Shown here in pieces: positions 21,144 through 32,402 of a DNA stretch of 64,000 nucleotides. The DNA comes from Tieghemiomyces parasiticus (Eukaryota > Kickxellomycota > Dimargaritomycetes > Dimargaritales > Dimargaritaceae). The notes beneath the pieces were generated by a model, which saw only the letters and a list, made by a program, of their open reading frames with translations, was not told the DNA's origin and made no database searches. Numbering within the stretch: the stretch's first letter is position 1; the number at the start of each line of letters is the position of its first letter. The translations under genes and the position numbers were made by a program. The stretch is taken from NCBI GenBank assembly GCA_027575765.1, contig JANBPT010000060.1, positions 24,002-88,001 of the forward strand, read 5' to 3'.

Positions 21144-22629
21144 ATGACCGAGGCCGACGCCCGCAATCTCCTCGAGCAAGCGGCCAAGAAGGCCAACAGC
21201 CGCCCGTGGTTCGGCCTGGGAGGTCCTAAGTATGAAGAAGCAGCCGAACTCTACCAGCAGGCTGGCAATTCATTCAAGTTACTCAAGAAATGGAGCGACG
21301 CCGGCCAAGCCTACAATCGGGCAGCCGAGCTGCTAGTCAATATCGGAGAGCGGGACGACGCCGCCACCCAGTTTATCGCGGCTTCTAAGTGCTTCAAGAA
21401 GGGCTGCCCTGAAGGTAAGTTAACCAACGCCCATGGCGCTTTCGCGAGTAAAAAGACCGATGCATGCCCTCGGGCCAGCCCAAGGCGGCGGGCCAGAAAC
21501 GAGCGCATTCCTCAGTTGCCAGTGCAGTACCCCGCTCGACGCTACCTCCGCTAGCTGTAGATAGGAAAGGCCGAGGGGACAAGGGGGAGGACCTGACAAG
21601 AGCATACCCCGGACCTGCGGTGGTTCTCACCAAGGACTGTGGGTCGAGCGTCGGCCTTGAGTGTCACCGTGCCGCTTAGAGGCCCCGACAAGGCGCAAAG
21701 CGACGTTACACCTGGGCCACAGCCCCCCACCTCGAACGCTTTTTCCCGACCCTGCGTCGCCACCCCCCTCCATTTCCTTTTTCCCTTCCCCTTCACCACC
21801 GGCAAGGTGGCCGCCGGTTGACGTCACCTGTATCCTATATGGCAAGGGACCAGTGCGTCCCCCCTCCCTGGATCGCTCGGGTGGCTGCGGACGATCCTTG
21901 TCGCCCAGACCCTCGTCAACGACGGTGGCTGAATTTTACATGATGTTTCCGGACTGGCCTACCACACGATGACCACTGCGCTAACCTCTGATGATCCCAC
22001 TATGTTCAATACCCTGCGTATTCAACTCCACAGACGCCATCAAGGCCCTCCGGAAGGCCATCGAGGTGCTGACGGACAGCGGTCGATTCTATCCAGCCGC
22101 CAACCACCAGAAGGAAATCGCCCAGATCTACGAGACGGAGCTGATGGACATCAAGGGCGCCATGGTGGCCTACGAGGCCGCCGCCGATCTCTACAGCGGT
22201 GAGGAGTCCACCGCCCAGACCAACAACTGCCGTCTCAAGGTTGCCACCTTCGCTGCCCAGCTCGAACAGTACGACAAGGCCGTGGAAATCTTTGAGCAGA
22301 TCGCCCACGCTAGCATCGATAACCAGCTCACCAAGTGGTCCGTCAAGGAATACCTTCTTAAGGCCGGAATATGTCGCTTGGCTGCCGGAGACGAGGTGGC
22401 TATGCAGCGGGCCTTCCAGCGCTACCAGGAGATGGACGTGTCCTTTGGTTCGACCCGCGAATGCAAGCTATTGCTGAACCTGGCCGACGCCGTGCGGGCA
22501 GGCGACGTGGACGCCTTCACGCACTATGTCTTTGAGTACGATCAGATGACCAAGCTTGACAACTGGAAGACCACCCTGCTCCTGCGAGTCAAGAAGTCGC
22601 TCACCGAGCAGGAATCGGAGCTAACATAA
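21144..22629 (+). CDS. SEC17: Alpha-SNAP (SNARE disassembly adaptor)
   Basis: Binds cis-SNARE complexes and recruits the ATPase NSF/Sec18 for their disassembly on all secretory and vacuolar membranes. Exons are 21144-21414 and 22034-22629. The intron 21415-22033 (619 nt, the longest in the window) begins GTAAGT and ends CAG, joining GAA-G to AC-GCC in frame. The 288-aa product is close to the 292 of yeast Sec17. Visible blocks are ANSRPWFGLGGPKYEEAAELY, LLKKWSDAGQAYNRAAELL, AIKALRKAIEVLTDSGRF and DLYSGEESTAQTNNCRLKVA, i.e. the TPR-like helical repeats. The C-terminus ends LRVKKSLTEQESELT. The usual extreme C-terminal leucine pair needed to stimulate the ATPase is not obvious in this last stretch, although the LLLRVKKSL part is conserved. 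Constitutive gene with no unusual features. Confidence 0.95.
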
Positions 22630-23365
22630 ACGGCCAACCACCGTTCCCTACCGGTTTGTTCTCACCCTCTGGGGGGAGGAGGGTCTGCTGTCACCAACAA
22701 TCTCCGCGGATTCCTCTTGCTCGACGTCCTCCCCCCCCCTCTGCGGTATTTTATATTAGAGTCTATCCCGTCTCTTTCTCCTTTTGCCCTTTTACGATAT
22801 AACCTGCATTCTCCCCTACCCCTGCCTCCCTGACCATGATTTTACCGAGGCGCGAGTCATTCTCGTCGCGCTGCCGCTTCTATATATTTTTGTCCTTAGT
22901 ATGTCGCCACGCTCCTTTCTCCTACGCACTTGAATGCTTCTTTGTTTGCTGATGTCTGCCCCTCGTATCTACCTGTAACAACCTGTCACGTCTGCCGGAC
23001 CAGGGCTTTGTCAGCCTTGCGAAAGTTCCGCGTCCAAATCAACTATCCACATAACCAGCCTCTATAAATGAATCATGATCCGTTGAATAGAGGAAGTTAG
23101 AGGCCGACCTACTGGATTTAGCCACCCACAGAGTAGAAAGTGTCTGCAACTCGGAATTGGTATTGGCCTACTTTGGTTACTGTCAATACGAACCAATCGG
23201 ACTGTCGACGTACAGGGAAGACCGCTCGGCCGCAGCAACGCCTCAAAGTTGCGCGCCTAGGCTCTTTGCGTATCACTGAGGCGCTTCCTTCGCACTGTTG
23301 CAATCTTATACTTCCTCCATTCCACTTAGCTTTATTAACCATCTTTGACAGCCGAACTACCCGCC
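22630..23365. other. Intergenic between SEC17 and ELC1
   Basis: 3' flank of SEC17 (T-rich, C-rich tracts to about 22960) and upstream region of ELC1. A 115-codon minus-strand ORF at 23118-23465 overlaps the first ELC1 exon and intron antisense and has no recognisable domain. Confidence 0.5.
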
Positions 23366-23879
23366 ATGAGTGACGGTAAGACCAGCATCGGCATCGCTGC
23401 GCGCCCACCCTGAGCCGAGCAAACCGGACACGTCGGAGCCTACGGCAATGGGGCTTAACACCCACTGGTCTATGGGGCCCAGAATTTGCCTAGTTGGTCG
23501 CAAGTAAAGTACTAACCCACGCCCTGATTCGTCGCGGCCTATGACCCGTGGCATTCCGATCTTCTCAGCCGCCGCCTCGACCAACGAGGGTTTCGTGAAG
23601 CTCATCAGCAACGACGGCTTCGTGTGTTATCTCCCCAAACCCGTCGCCTGCGGCTCGGGCACCATACGAAGTCTGTTATCGAGCTCGGAGGATTTCATGG
23701 AGGCCCGGACTAACGAATTGACGTTCCAGGTTATCCGAGGCCCCATCCTAGAGAAAGTGTGTCAGTACCTGTTCTACAAGCACAAGTACGATCAAACGTG
23801 GACTGATATACCCGAGTTTCCTATCGAGCCTGAAATCGCCCTGGAGTTGTTGATGACCTCCGACTTTTTGGATGTGTAG
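23366..23879 (+). CDS. ELC1: Elongin C
   Basis: Skp1-fold adaptor. In fungi it pairs with elongin A and cullin 3 to ubiquitinate stalled RNA polymerase II, and it also associates with F-box/BC-box partners. Exons are 23366-23375 and 23569-23879. The first holds only ATG AGT GAC G before GTAAGA, and the acceptor TTCTCAG restores the frame to give MSDAAASTNEGFVKLIS. The product is 106 aa (yeast 99, human 112). Conserved blocks are GFVKLISNDG, SGTIRSLL, TNELTFQ, ILEKVCQYLFYK and the C-terminal signature IPEFPIEPEIALELLMTSDFLDV. The second exon also has an in-frame ATG at 23541, but that lies inside the intron and would give a non-conserved N-terminus. Confidence 0.93.
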
Positions 23880-24078
23880 TCCTCGCTACGAATATTGTGC
23901 AACGGTCATGGACAGATCCATAAATTTCAGTGTGGATATAGCTGCTTAATCGTAACATTGAATGGTGGCCATACAGGGGCGTGAGGAAATGCATCTCCCA
24001 CTCGGGTCAACAGAATAGATGCTATAGAAAAGGTCAAAGTGTAGACTGCCCAGCCCATGCCCCCAAGACATCCATCAC

Positions 24079-25608
24079 CTAGGGGGTTTGCGGCCACCAG
24101 TCGGGTGTGCGGGGAAGCACCCGCAGGACCACTGGGGCCCCGTCTGGACTACGGCCCAACGCCACGAACTTGTGCTCCGGGTCATGGAGCGTCTCCAATC
24201 GTACCAGCGCCAGTCCGATATTACCCACCCCACCACAGAACTTGGCACTGGGCCGGGAGCTCCGGGTGCGCCGTTTGATCGTCGGCTCAGCCGGGGTGTC
24301 TTCCGGTTTGACATCGTCAGTTGGCGCCAGGATGGCGAGGCTCGCCGCTGGGGTCGTGTCGATCGATACACGGTAGATATCTGCCTGGTGGTCGGGCAAC
24401 TCGAACCCGGCCTGCAGTTCCAGGCTCACGGGACGGGTAGGGTCCAAGGTATAGGCATCAGGGACCAAGGCTATCGGCACCACACGCTTGCGGACCACAC
24501 CCGTATGATATGTTCGGATAGTTAACTCCTGGCCCACGTAACAACCCTTGCGGAAATCCACGCCGTGCATGTAATCCAGGTTATACTCCAACGGCAGGAC
24601 CTGTCGGGGAGCGATTTCGCGGCAGCCCTCTGGAACGCCCAGGAGCAGGCGACGCAGGGTGTAGGTGAGAGGGTTGACCTCACGGAACGAGGCCGGGAGT
24701 CCCGGGCGTGGATCGGTGGCAGGCAGAACCACACGCAATCCTAGACCGGGGGCCCGCGTGTCCTGCATCCAGATACCAATCTCGCGGCTCTTAAGCACCA
24801 GGCTACCACGCGGGAGCTGGGCGGCGGTGTGATTCACTGGGGCCTCGGGCCCCGAGACGGTGCCCCCCTCCGCCACGGTGGGCCGCGGGTTGGTCAGTTG
24901 CTGCGACCAACACCATAGGGTGTTCGTACCGGGCCCCCAGATATTCCACACGGTATACTGCTCTGTCACCATCTCGACCTGGACTTTGGCTCGCAGACGT
25001 CTGAGGGACAGCTGTTTACATAGTTCGTTGGCCACCGCGGCGTCGCACTCAATCAGGAACGCCGGCGGGGTCATGGGAAACCGTTCGCCCACGTTACGCG
25101 GATACACCAAGGCATCGTAGAGAACCCGACCCTGCGGTACCAAGAAATGGGCGTAAAACCCTCCCCCGCCTACCGCCAATTTAGGCATATGGTTAGTGAT
25201 GAGGCCCTGTAGGAACGCGGTCGCGTCCTCCCCAGCTACCTGGATAAGCCCGCGACCAGGAACGCGACAGTAGTGGTCCGTCTGGTCGAGTACGTGGGTG
25301 GGGTCCGGATACACAGGGAGGCCGCGGAGAGCTGCCGGATAGGTCGGGTCTGTTGAGGACGTGTCAACCGAAGAGCTTGGGGCGGTGGGCCGATCGGCAG
25401 CAGTAGTGCTGGGGGTGGACAGAAACCGGATAGAGATCGCTCGACCTGGGGTGGGGAGCCGGCGCATTACATGGTATTTGGGTGGTGTGGTACTGTCCTG
25501 AAAAGGGCCACCGTGGTACGCAGCGGCCGTCAAACATCGTTGGACAGGCGGTCGGAGATTGGCCAGGGCCAGGGGGCCGCTGCGTAGGGCGCCGTGGCGG
25601 ACTAGCAT
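24079..25608 (-). CDS. IBA57: Mitochondrial iron-sulfur assembly factor IBA57 (GcvT-like)
   Basis: Folate-binding GcvT-family protein that acts with Isa1/Isa2 in the mitochondrial matrix to build [4Fe-4S] clusters for aconitase and lipoate synthase. Single exon, 509 aa. The N-terminus is Arg-rich and lacks acidic residues over the first 35 positions (MLVRHGALRSGP), as expected for a matrix presequence. The first ~85 residues precede the folded part. Conserved blocks are GRGLIQVAGEDATAFLQGLI, FLVPQGRVLYDALVY, EYNLDYMHGVDFRKGCYVGQ (the KGCYVGQE signature near residue 352) and IRTYHTGVVRKR. It is longer than the usual 450-500 because of two polar insertions (around residues 265-285 and 430-460). 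The neighbouring ELC1 is convergent, with under 200 bases between stop codons. Confidence 0.9.
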   Translation of the reverse strand: MLVRHGALRSGPLALANLRPPVQRCLTAAAYHGGPFQDSTTPPKYHVMRRLPTPGRAISIRFLSTPSTTAADRPTAPSSSVDTSSTDPTYPAALRGLPVYPDPTHVLDQTDHYCRVPGRGLIQVAGEDATAFLQGLITNHMPKLAVGGGGFYAHFLVPQGRVLYDALVYPRNVGERFPMTPPAFLIECDAAVANELCKQLSLRRLRAKVQVEMVTEQYTVWNIWGPGTNTLWCWSQQLTNPRPTVAEGGTVSGPEAPVNHTAAQLPRGSLVLKSREIGIWMQDTRAPGLGLRVVLPATDPRPGLPASFREVNPLTYTLRRLLLGVPEGCREIAPRQVLPLEYNLDYMHGVDFRKGCYVGQELTIRTYHTGVVRKRVVPIALVPDAYTLDPTRPVSLELQAGFELPDHQADIYRVSIDTTPAASLAILAPTDDVKPEDTPAEPTIKRRTRSSRPSAKFCGGVGNIGLALVRLETLHDPEHKFVALGRSPDGAPVVLRVLPRTPDWWPQTP

Positions 25609-26959
25609 GTCGACCTTTCGAAAGGTGGTGTTTGGGGGGTAAGGATAAAATATAGTGCCTTATTCCACCAGGTTGGAGCGAAGAATGGCGAGGCAAGAGG
25701 AAACAAATGGCGGCAGAGAGTCGGATTAGGCGGTCATGGGTCTTACATAACAGCTCGAGCATTCAAGGGCCGCAGGTCAAGCAGGGTCTGGACGAATTCA
25801 AATAGATTGCGTTGGGCCAGGTACCACCGTGGCCAGCTAGATATTGTTCGATTGGTCCGCTCTCTTTGCTCCAGGTCCTAAGCACCTTATTAGACTCTAA
25901 GCACCTCTAACAATTTTGTTGACCAGCCTCTTCCATTCACAAGTTGATTTGACCAAGGCTTGTAGTGTACAGTGAGGCAATTATGTTTGATCTTACCAGT
26001 CTACTAAACATGTGAAGCAAAGTGATGCCAAGTAGGTGACGGAATGAACTCCTTTCATGTATATCCATGTGTACACTTCCCCCCCCTCAGCGATATAGAC
26101 TCGCCACAGTGCTTAGGAACAAGTGCACATTATGCCACAGAAAGGTGGCGAACGATCAACGATAATATATATAAATATATGTCATTAACGGCAGAGGAAA
26201 GTGTAATTAAGTAGTGTTAAAATTGAACTCTCTCAAGGGAACCCCCCCCACTCTATTGGTCTTAACCTTCCAACAACGGAATACATAGGGCAGTCAAAAA
26301 TCTATAGCACCTTTTGCTCTATTTTCCCCTAGACTCCGAGTCACCCAACCTCACAGTGTGCCCCACACCTATAATCCTTCGTAGCTGTCCTCCTACCGTA
26401 TCACCGGGGACTAGTCCTACCCCACGGTTTACTGGAACCACACGTTCTCCACTTAAGTTTTTGTGCTGGACTTACACTGGCTACCACCCCCAAAATGGGA
26501 GTCGCGGCGTTTTACGCGACGTTAAATAAACATCCTCCTCCCCTCTATCATACCCTTCTTGATTCATTGTGTATGGACTATACGACATTCAAAGCCAATA
26601 CCATCTCGATTACACTTAATATAAATCTTGACTGTTTCCATGGGATGCCTATTTACTGACCTTTTCATATGACTGGTATTTGAAAGAAAGCCACTTAGTG
26701 GCGACCGGCATCGATTTACAAATGGGTGTATATATGTCAGTGATAGTAAACGAGAAGGATTCCCCAGTAAAGAAAAAGGTTGGTAAATGAAACAAAGAGG
26801 CATGAATACGCAAACGTCGCAGGGAGGTGAAAGCAGAGGTTGTAGGTAGTAAGTATGACCTATAATCCATGGACATTGGTATAGAAAAGACTGAAGATAG
26901 AAATGGCCAAGGAGCAGGTGGTTGACGAGTCAGTGCATCGGTATGGTGAAGCGGGGTTA
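25609..26959. other. Intergenic, AT-rich
   Basis: Upstream region of IBA57 and 3' flank of the small secreted gene. Several T/A-rich and poly-C tracts (26080, 26240) and an ATATAT run at 26165-26180. A 71-codon plus-strand ORF (26314-26529) has no recognisable domain. Confidence 0.5.
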
Positions 26960-27316
26960 TCAGTAACCCCCACCACTGTTGGGCCGACTGCCTGGCAGCT
27001 TATAGTTATCAATAATCAATTCCTCCGCTGACTCATCCTCGGGTTGAAAATTTAGAAGTTCATCGCTATAACCGTGTTCTATATTGAGCAGGTACTCGAA
27101 TGAGTCGTTGGGTTCCGTACTGGAGGTACTTCCAAAAGGATTGCTGCGAATCGTCTGACTTCGACCATTATATGCATTGACTACATTATTTACAGCCTGT
27201 TGGGCCCTGTTGGAGAGATTCTCCCAAAAACCCTGAGAGGGCGGATTGGGAATCGGAACAGCCGCGGTTTGGCACGCAAGTACGCCCAGCAGGACCAGTG
27301 TGAAAATAGGGCGCAT
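26960..27316 (-). CDS. Small secreted protein, family unknown
   Basis: 118 aa from a true ATG. The first 19 residues are a clear signal peptide: MRP, then a Leu/Val-rich core (IFTLVLLGVLA), then CQTAAVP with a small-residue cleavage site. The mature part is polar and acidic (FQPEDESAEELIIDNY) and ends in Ser-Gly-Gly-Gly-Tyr. There are no cysteines in the mature region, so no disulfide-stabilised fold, and no known domain. An ORF this size with such a signal sequence is unlikely by chance. I do not recognise the family and make no functional claim. It stands next to a 4.5 kb gene desert. Confidence 0.6.
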   Translation of the reverse strand: MRPIFTLVLLGVLACQTAAVPIPNPPSQGFWENLSNRAQQAVNNVVNAYNGRSQTIRSNPFGSTSSTEPNDSFEYLLNIEHGYSDELLNFQPEDESAEELIIDNYKLPGSRPNSGGGY

Positions 27317-30300
27317 TGTGTCAGTGACAGTGAGTATACTAGTCTTGGTAAGAGAGTCGGTGCGCCGAGGTGTAGTATGGTGTTAGTAAATACGTTGCGA
27401 AAAGTGAGAGCACGGTAGATGGTAACAACAGGTGGCTGCGGGTGAGGTGTATTTAAGTTCTGTCTGCTACCATCTGCCGCATTGAAATTGTGGGTAGCGC
27501 GATGGATAAGCTGATGTAACCCTTCATGAACTTGGAAAGTTCCACACAATGAATGGGCAGGTATCGCCTAATATGGGGCGTTGGGCTCCTAATTCATCGT
27601 CGACCTTCGCCGCGAGTCCTATTGGGAGAGGGAGAAGGGCACAGCTAACTCTGGCCCTTACCTTATATTGGCCGCAAAGTCGAGAATTCTTCATTATACG
27701 AACCAGCCAGGGACGTCGGCGGCAGAGGTTCACCGATGGGCTCGGTTCGAGTTGGAGGTGCTTGTACAAACTGGCCTATTGTCGCTGATAGTAGGGTATT
27801 TACAAGAGCTTCAGCTGCAGCTTGTTGTTCCCTAATCCTCAGTTTTAACATTGTTAACCAGGCGAGCATCGCGAGTTATTATTTTATAATGAACCGGTTG
27901 TGGGTATTTAGTTTATGGTATGGTCACGCCAGTCGACACACTGGGGGCGCAGCGCTCGCCACAGTACATTTTTATGCCTGTTTCGCCAATTAGTAGTTGG
28001 CATGGCCCGGCTGATGGGCTGCTGCCCATCAGAGAGATTTCGTTATCTGCCATCCAAGCGACGGGAAGGAACGTGAGCCCTTTCTCACTCTCGTTCATAT
28101 TGCAGCGCTCCAGGCCATGACTATTGGATGGCTGAGCACCGGGCCCTACGATGCAAGACATGCTAGTGCTAGTGCAGCCTAAGGTTTCTATTTGCCTATT
28201 ACACTCACTTTTTCGATGGGAAGACGGGAAAAGGGTGGCGAAAGGGAGTCGGCCGTTGAAAGTACATAGTTGTACCCTATCTATCCTACATTCCAAGTGT
28301 ATTGGGCCTATCGGAGAGTCATTACTGATACAAGGCCAAGAGGAAACGTGACGCTGCCGTGTCCTTGGTGTAGCCGTCCCACCTGTTTCGTCCAGCCGAA
28401 GGAAAGGGGGGGGCGAAGTGAGAATGAAGCTGGCGGTGTACCGCGGATATCATTGGGCCAACATGTAGCCATAGGGTCTCTTCTGCCTAATTTTAGCGGG
28501 TAGAGAAAGGTGCAAAGAGGCGGAGGACGAAGCAAAAAAATTGTTCACTGCCGCCAACTTTTCGTCGTGCGTTTCGTTCGTTTTAATAGGGCCGGCCTTT
28601 TCTTCTCGGTGACTCGTAGGCTGAAAGAAGGACAACCCCTTGTATGTTGGGCCCATTGTACAGCCATCAGCCCTCGTACAAAGGATCACAGCTACTAAAA
28701 TTTCGAGGACTAACGGGGTGTGACTTTCGATGTAAGGCCTATTGGTCAACCGTCGGTTCTTCCCGTCTCCTCGTGTTATCCAAACGTGAAAAAGGTGGGA
28801 AAGGGAGGCGAGGAGGTTGTGATACTTCTCGCCCGCATCTTGCCTCATCCCTCATTTGCCGCCTATTTAACCCTATACGGTTCATCCTCTAAGAGTCCGA
28901 CTCGTCACTGCAAGTCAACCATCTGTTCTAGCTGTTGCCGTACTTAGAGTTCTAGGCCTTCCCCTATCCTGGGCGATGAGGTCCGCGCTCACCGCCCTGT
29001 ATGTTTGATTTATTGGCTGTAAACTTTGCTGGTTTCAGCCAGCCAAGGCACGGTATTTTTACCCTCCCCTCTTGCCACGCAAACGCATTATCGACCTCGG
29101 CCGAGCCGCAGAAACTGAATGTCAAGCTCTGCTGTGGTACTCCCCTTTCCGATCTAGGGCCCTGCCGAGGCGTTAGTGAATCGTACGGATGGCTTGGTAG
29201 ATCGTCATAGCGGAATAAAGAGAAAAATGATCGGGTAAATTATGAACACAAATCGACGGGGACAGATGGTGGGCTCTGGCCCACCTCCTGAGGTATTGTA
29301 TGATTTCTATTCACACGTCTGCCGACCCTGTATACACCACCGCGGTGATTGCAACCTCGATGGATCCCCCACCTCCTTCATTTACTTGAGTCCCATTACT
29401 TTGCCGGTCGCAATAGCCGTCACGTGAATGCAAGGCTCGATAGCCCAGACTCGACCTCCTGTCAACGGGGGGATACTCGTATTCAACCATCATTCAATGC
29501 GGCCTATATAGCTACCGACGCTGTGGTATGTAATGGACAACTTCGATAGCAGTTTAAATCCTTAACCGGGTGCAGATGTTGTAGCGTTGCACACCAGGAG
29601 GAGGAGCAAGTGGCGAATGGCGCCACGTCGGGGGCTGGCAATCTCTAGGTGGGTGATGGATGAAGATCCAAACCAGTCCGTTACGATAGTCTCATTTGAT
29701 CTTGTATCCCGTGGCAGGCGGGCCGAAAGTAGCTCGATGGTCCAGTTCTGTCACTCCCCAGTATCCAATATCACAAGTCTCTGAAGCACCACCGGGTGGT
29801 GCACACAGTCAGGTCCAGTAGTATCACGGAGCGCAGTTGTGTACGGCCCTGGATTAGAATGGCGTACGGGTTATCGTTATAAATCCTACCTAGGCGTCCA
29901 CCAACGCTCTGGGCATCGGACGTTACCCCCGGTGAAGGCTGATTCCAAGGCTGCTTGACGTATAGGCGGTGGCTGGACCATCCGTTACCCGAAAAGGAGG
30001 GCCGCACTTAGGAGCCAGTATGAACCAGACTTTATGACCGGGAAATACAAGGCCAATTTATGAAGCAGCCCATGAAAATGAGAGTTCGCATGCTCTTGCA
30101 AGCGGGCTCCTGGGGTTAGTCATGGAGGCGGTCGAGTGAGAGAAGTGGCTGGCGGTGGTTGGCTGCAAGACTGAATCACATCGCGATGTGTGTATCGCCC
30201 AAGCCACCCATCAATCTTCCCCCTGACCAGCACCCCAACCTCACTTTCGTGCTCATCAGGTTTCGAACAGGTAGAGATGTCTGGCATTGTGACTCGGAGC

Positions 30301-31790
30301 GAAACGGGTCCAGTCTGCCCCCCCTCCTTATTTTATTTTTTTCGAATCTATACTACGTAAACAATTGCAAGCAACGGCTGGGGAGAGGAAGCAGTGGTGC
30401 TTATGGTCACGGATGCTCCCCTAGTGCGGGCTAGAGATCTTCCGTGTCTCCTACCGTGGTCATTTGTGGTCTATACGCCTTGCATCCCGACTCCCTCACC
30501 CACTTCAGCCAAAAGTGGGAACCTCCTGTGGTTTATTTTTGGGGTAAGCCTTTCTTTAGCTTCCATCGGGGGAGGCCGCACCTGGTGGATCGGCAGGCAG
30601 ATGATGGTAACAACGCTGCGTTAATGAGCTGGCACGTTATCTCCCATTTGCACAGAGAGAAGTATTCCGAGCGTGAACGAAAAGTAAATCACGTCGGCGG
30701 AAACCTTCGTCATAATGGTGTCTCCGCTATCACCGTCGGGGCCACAGCCGCAAGATAAACGCTGAGGGTTCGCTCTGTTTGTCTAGGGACATCGTGGCCT
30801 CCGGACAGGTCCCACGTTATTCGATTTACATCTCCTAGACCCTACTGGTACGAGGGCGGCTAGAACGTAGGACACTGCCCGCCTTGCCAAGATTTAACTG
30901 AGTCTTACCCAAGTCAGTAAACCGGATTCAATGGGGCAGCTACCGCTCTTTCTATAGCCTAGTCGTGCAACCGAGACTTGAGCCCTCCTTCCTCACGACC
31001 ATAGCCCAGTCTATTCAGTACTCAACAGCTGAGGAAAGGGCAAATGGCCAAGTTGCCAAGGGGGCATGCCAGGGAATCAGACAGAACTTAAAGCCGAGTA
31101 ACACTCGGCTCTGGTTACTGGTACGGGTTGCAGTGAAAACGTTAATTATGACGTCTCACTTTCGTCCTCGAAGAGGACATAATAGCCCAGGATATCACAT
31201 CGTACTCAAGCTGGCCAATCAAACTCAACCTGTCCGAGCCGAGTCTCCCCTGATCCTGCCTAAATTACAGCCACTTTTAGCAGCCCTCTTTAGGCAGGTC
31301 GGTGACTGGATATAGTGCATCAGCTGAGGGGAGGAAATGCGTGGGAGGTATGAGATGATAGAACCCCACAGGGCCTTAACTACGATTCGTGCGACACTGG
31401 GACATTTCTTGCTGTTATTTAATATTCGCATTTCATTTCAAACCCCTCCCACTAAATTGCAATGGTGGTCTAATTTCGTCGGGTTGTCCAATGCGACCAG
31501 GAAAGGGGCATTGGCGCCGTGTGTGGATACATGGTGCATGCCCACGCTTTTCCTAATAGGGATTTCCCTGGTGTGGGCCCTGCCCTTTCCTGCCCCAAGG
31601 TAAACTGGATCACACCCTTCCCCCTGGGTACCCGACAGTATAAATACTACCAGCAGCGTCGTCTTGGCTACCATCCCACCACCGCTATCGAATGAGACGC
31701 ATGACCACCATTCAATTTCACCTCTCTCGCCCAGCTCTGACTATCCCACTCCGGTTACATATCCTCACCATCGGCCACCCACCGCTCACC
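27317..31790. other. Long gene-free region (4.5 kb)
   Basis: Read on both strands, this contains only short ORFs (up to 132 codons) without recognisable domains, splice-linked or otherwise. One 68-codon minus-strand ORF (27663-27869, beginning MLAWLTMLKLRIREQQ) has an amphipathic start but no support beyond that. No tRNA, rRNA or transposase was seen. The right end holds the PRXL2-A promoter with a TATA box at 31639. Confidence 0.5.
31639..31646 (+). promoter_or_regulatory. TATA box of PRXL2-like gene A
   Basis: TATAAATA, 152 bases upstream of the ATG at 31791, and the best TATA match before this gene. Confidence 0.5.
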
Positions 31791-32402
31791 ATGACCGTTA
31801 TCGAAAAACCCAAGACCCCTTATCCCAACATTCGCAACATCGAATTGACCGACACTCTTGTGATGTCGACCAAGTTCCCCGCCTGGACCCTATGGAAGAC
31901 CAATCCAACTCTCGTCCTCATTATCCGCCGGCCGGGGTGCCAATTCTGCCGCGAAGAGGCCATGGAGCTCGCCTCGCACCGTAACAAACTATACCGCAAC
32001 TATGGGGTCAAGATGATCGCGGTGATCCACGAGAACCTCGGTGCTGAAGAGTTCAGTATGAAGTACTGGCGTGGCCCCGTCTACCTTGACGAGAAGAAAG
32101 ACTTCATCGCCGCCATCGGTGGTGGCAAGCCCCGGTGGGGTAGCGTCGTCATGGCCCTGTTCAAACCCTCCGTGTGGGGTAACCTGCGGCGTAACTTGAC
32201 CAAGGGTATCGAGAGTGACTTTGAAGGCGAGGGCCGGATCCTGGGCGGGCTCTACATTCTCCACAGTGGCGACCAAGGAATCGCGTACGAGCATCAGGAG
32301 GCCGTGTTTGGTGACCACGCCCCCTGGGACGAGGTCCTCGCTGCCGCCAAGAAAGCCGGCAAGCTCACCAAGACCCTCAGGAAAGGGGGTCGGATCATCT
32401 AA
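31791..32402 (+). CDS. Peroxiredoxin-like 2 (PRXL2/FAM213, AhpC/TSA-like) protein A
   Basis: Thioredoxin-fold redox protein. PRXL2 proteins are thiol antioxidants whose substrate in fungi is not defined. 203 aa from ATG 31791-31793. The frame is open 33 codons further up, but those residues look like untranslated sequence. The active site is RRPGCQFCREEA (C50, C53), a CxxC in the position of the family's redox pair. Next come VKMIAVIHENLG, YWRGPVYLDEKKDF and GEGRILGGLYILHSGDQGIAYEH, then FGDHAP. Intronless. A clear paralogue lies on the opposite strand at 44844-45821, sharing CxxCREEA, GPVYLDE, GEGR-GGL, GDQGIA and FGDHAP. The C-terminus is Lys-rich. Confidence 0.86.
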   Translation: MTVIEKPKTPYPNIRNIELTDTLVMSTKFPAWTLWKTNPTLVLIIRRPGCQFCREEAMELASHRNKLYRNYGVKMIAVIHENLGAEEFSMKYWRGPVYLDEKKDFIAAIGGGKPRWGSVVMALFKPSVWGNLRRNLTKGIESDFEGEGRILGGLYILHSGDQGIAYEHQEAVFGDHAPWDEVLAAAKKAGKLTKTLRKGGRII

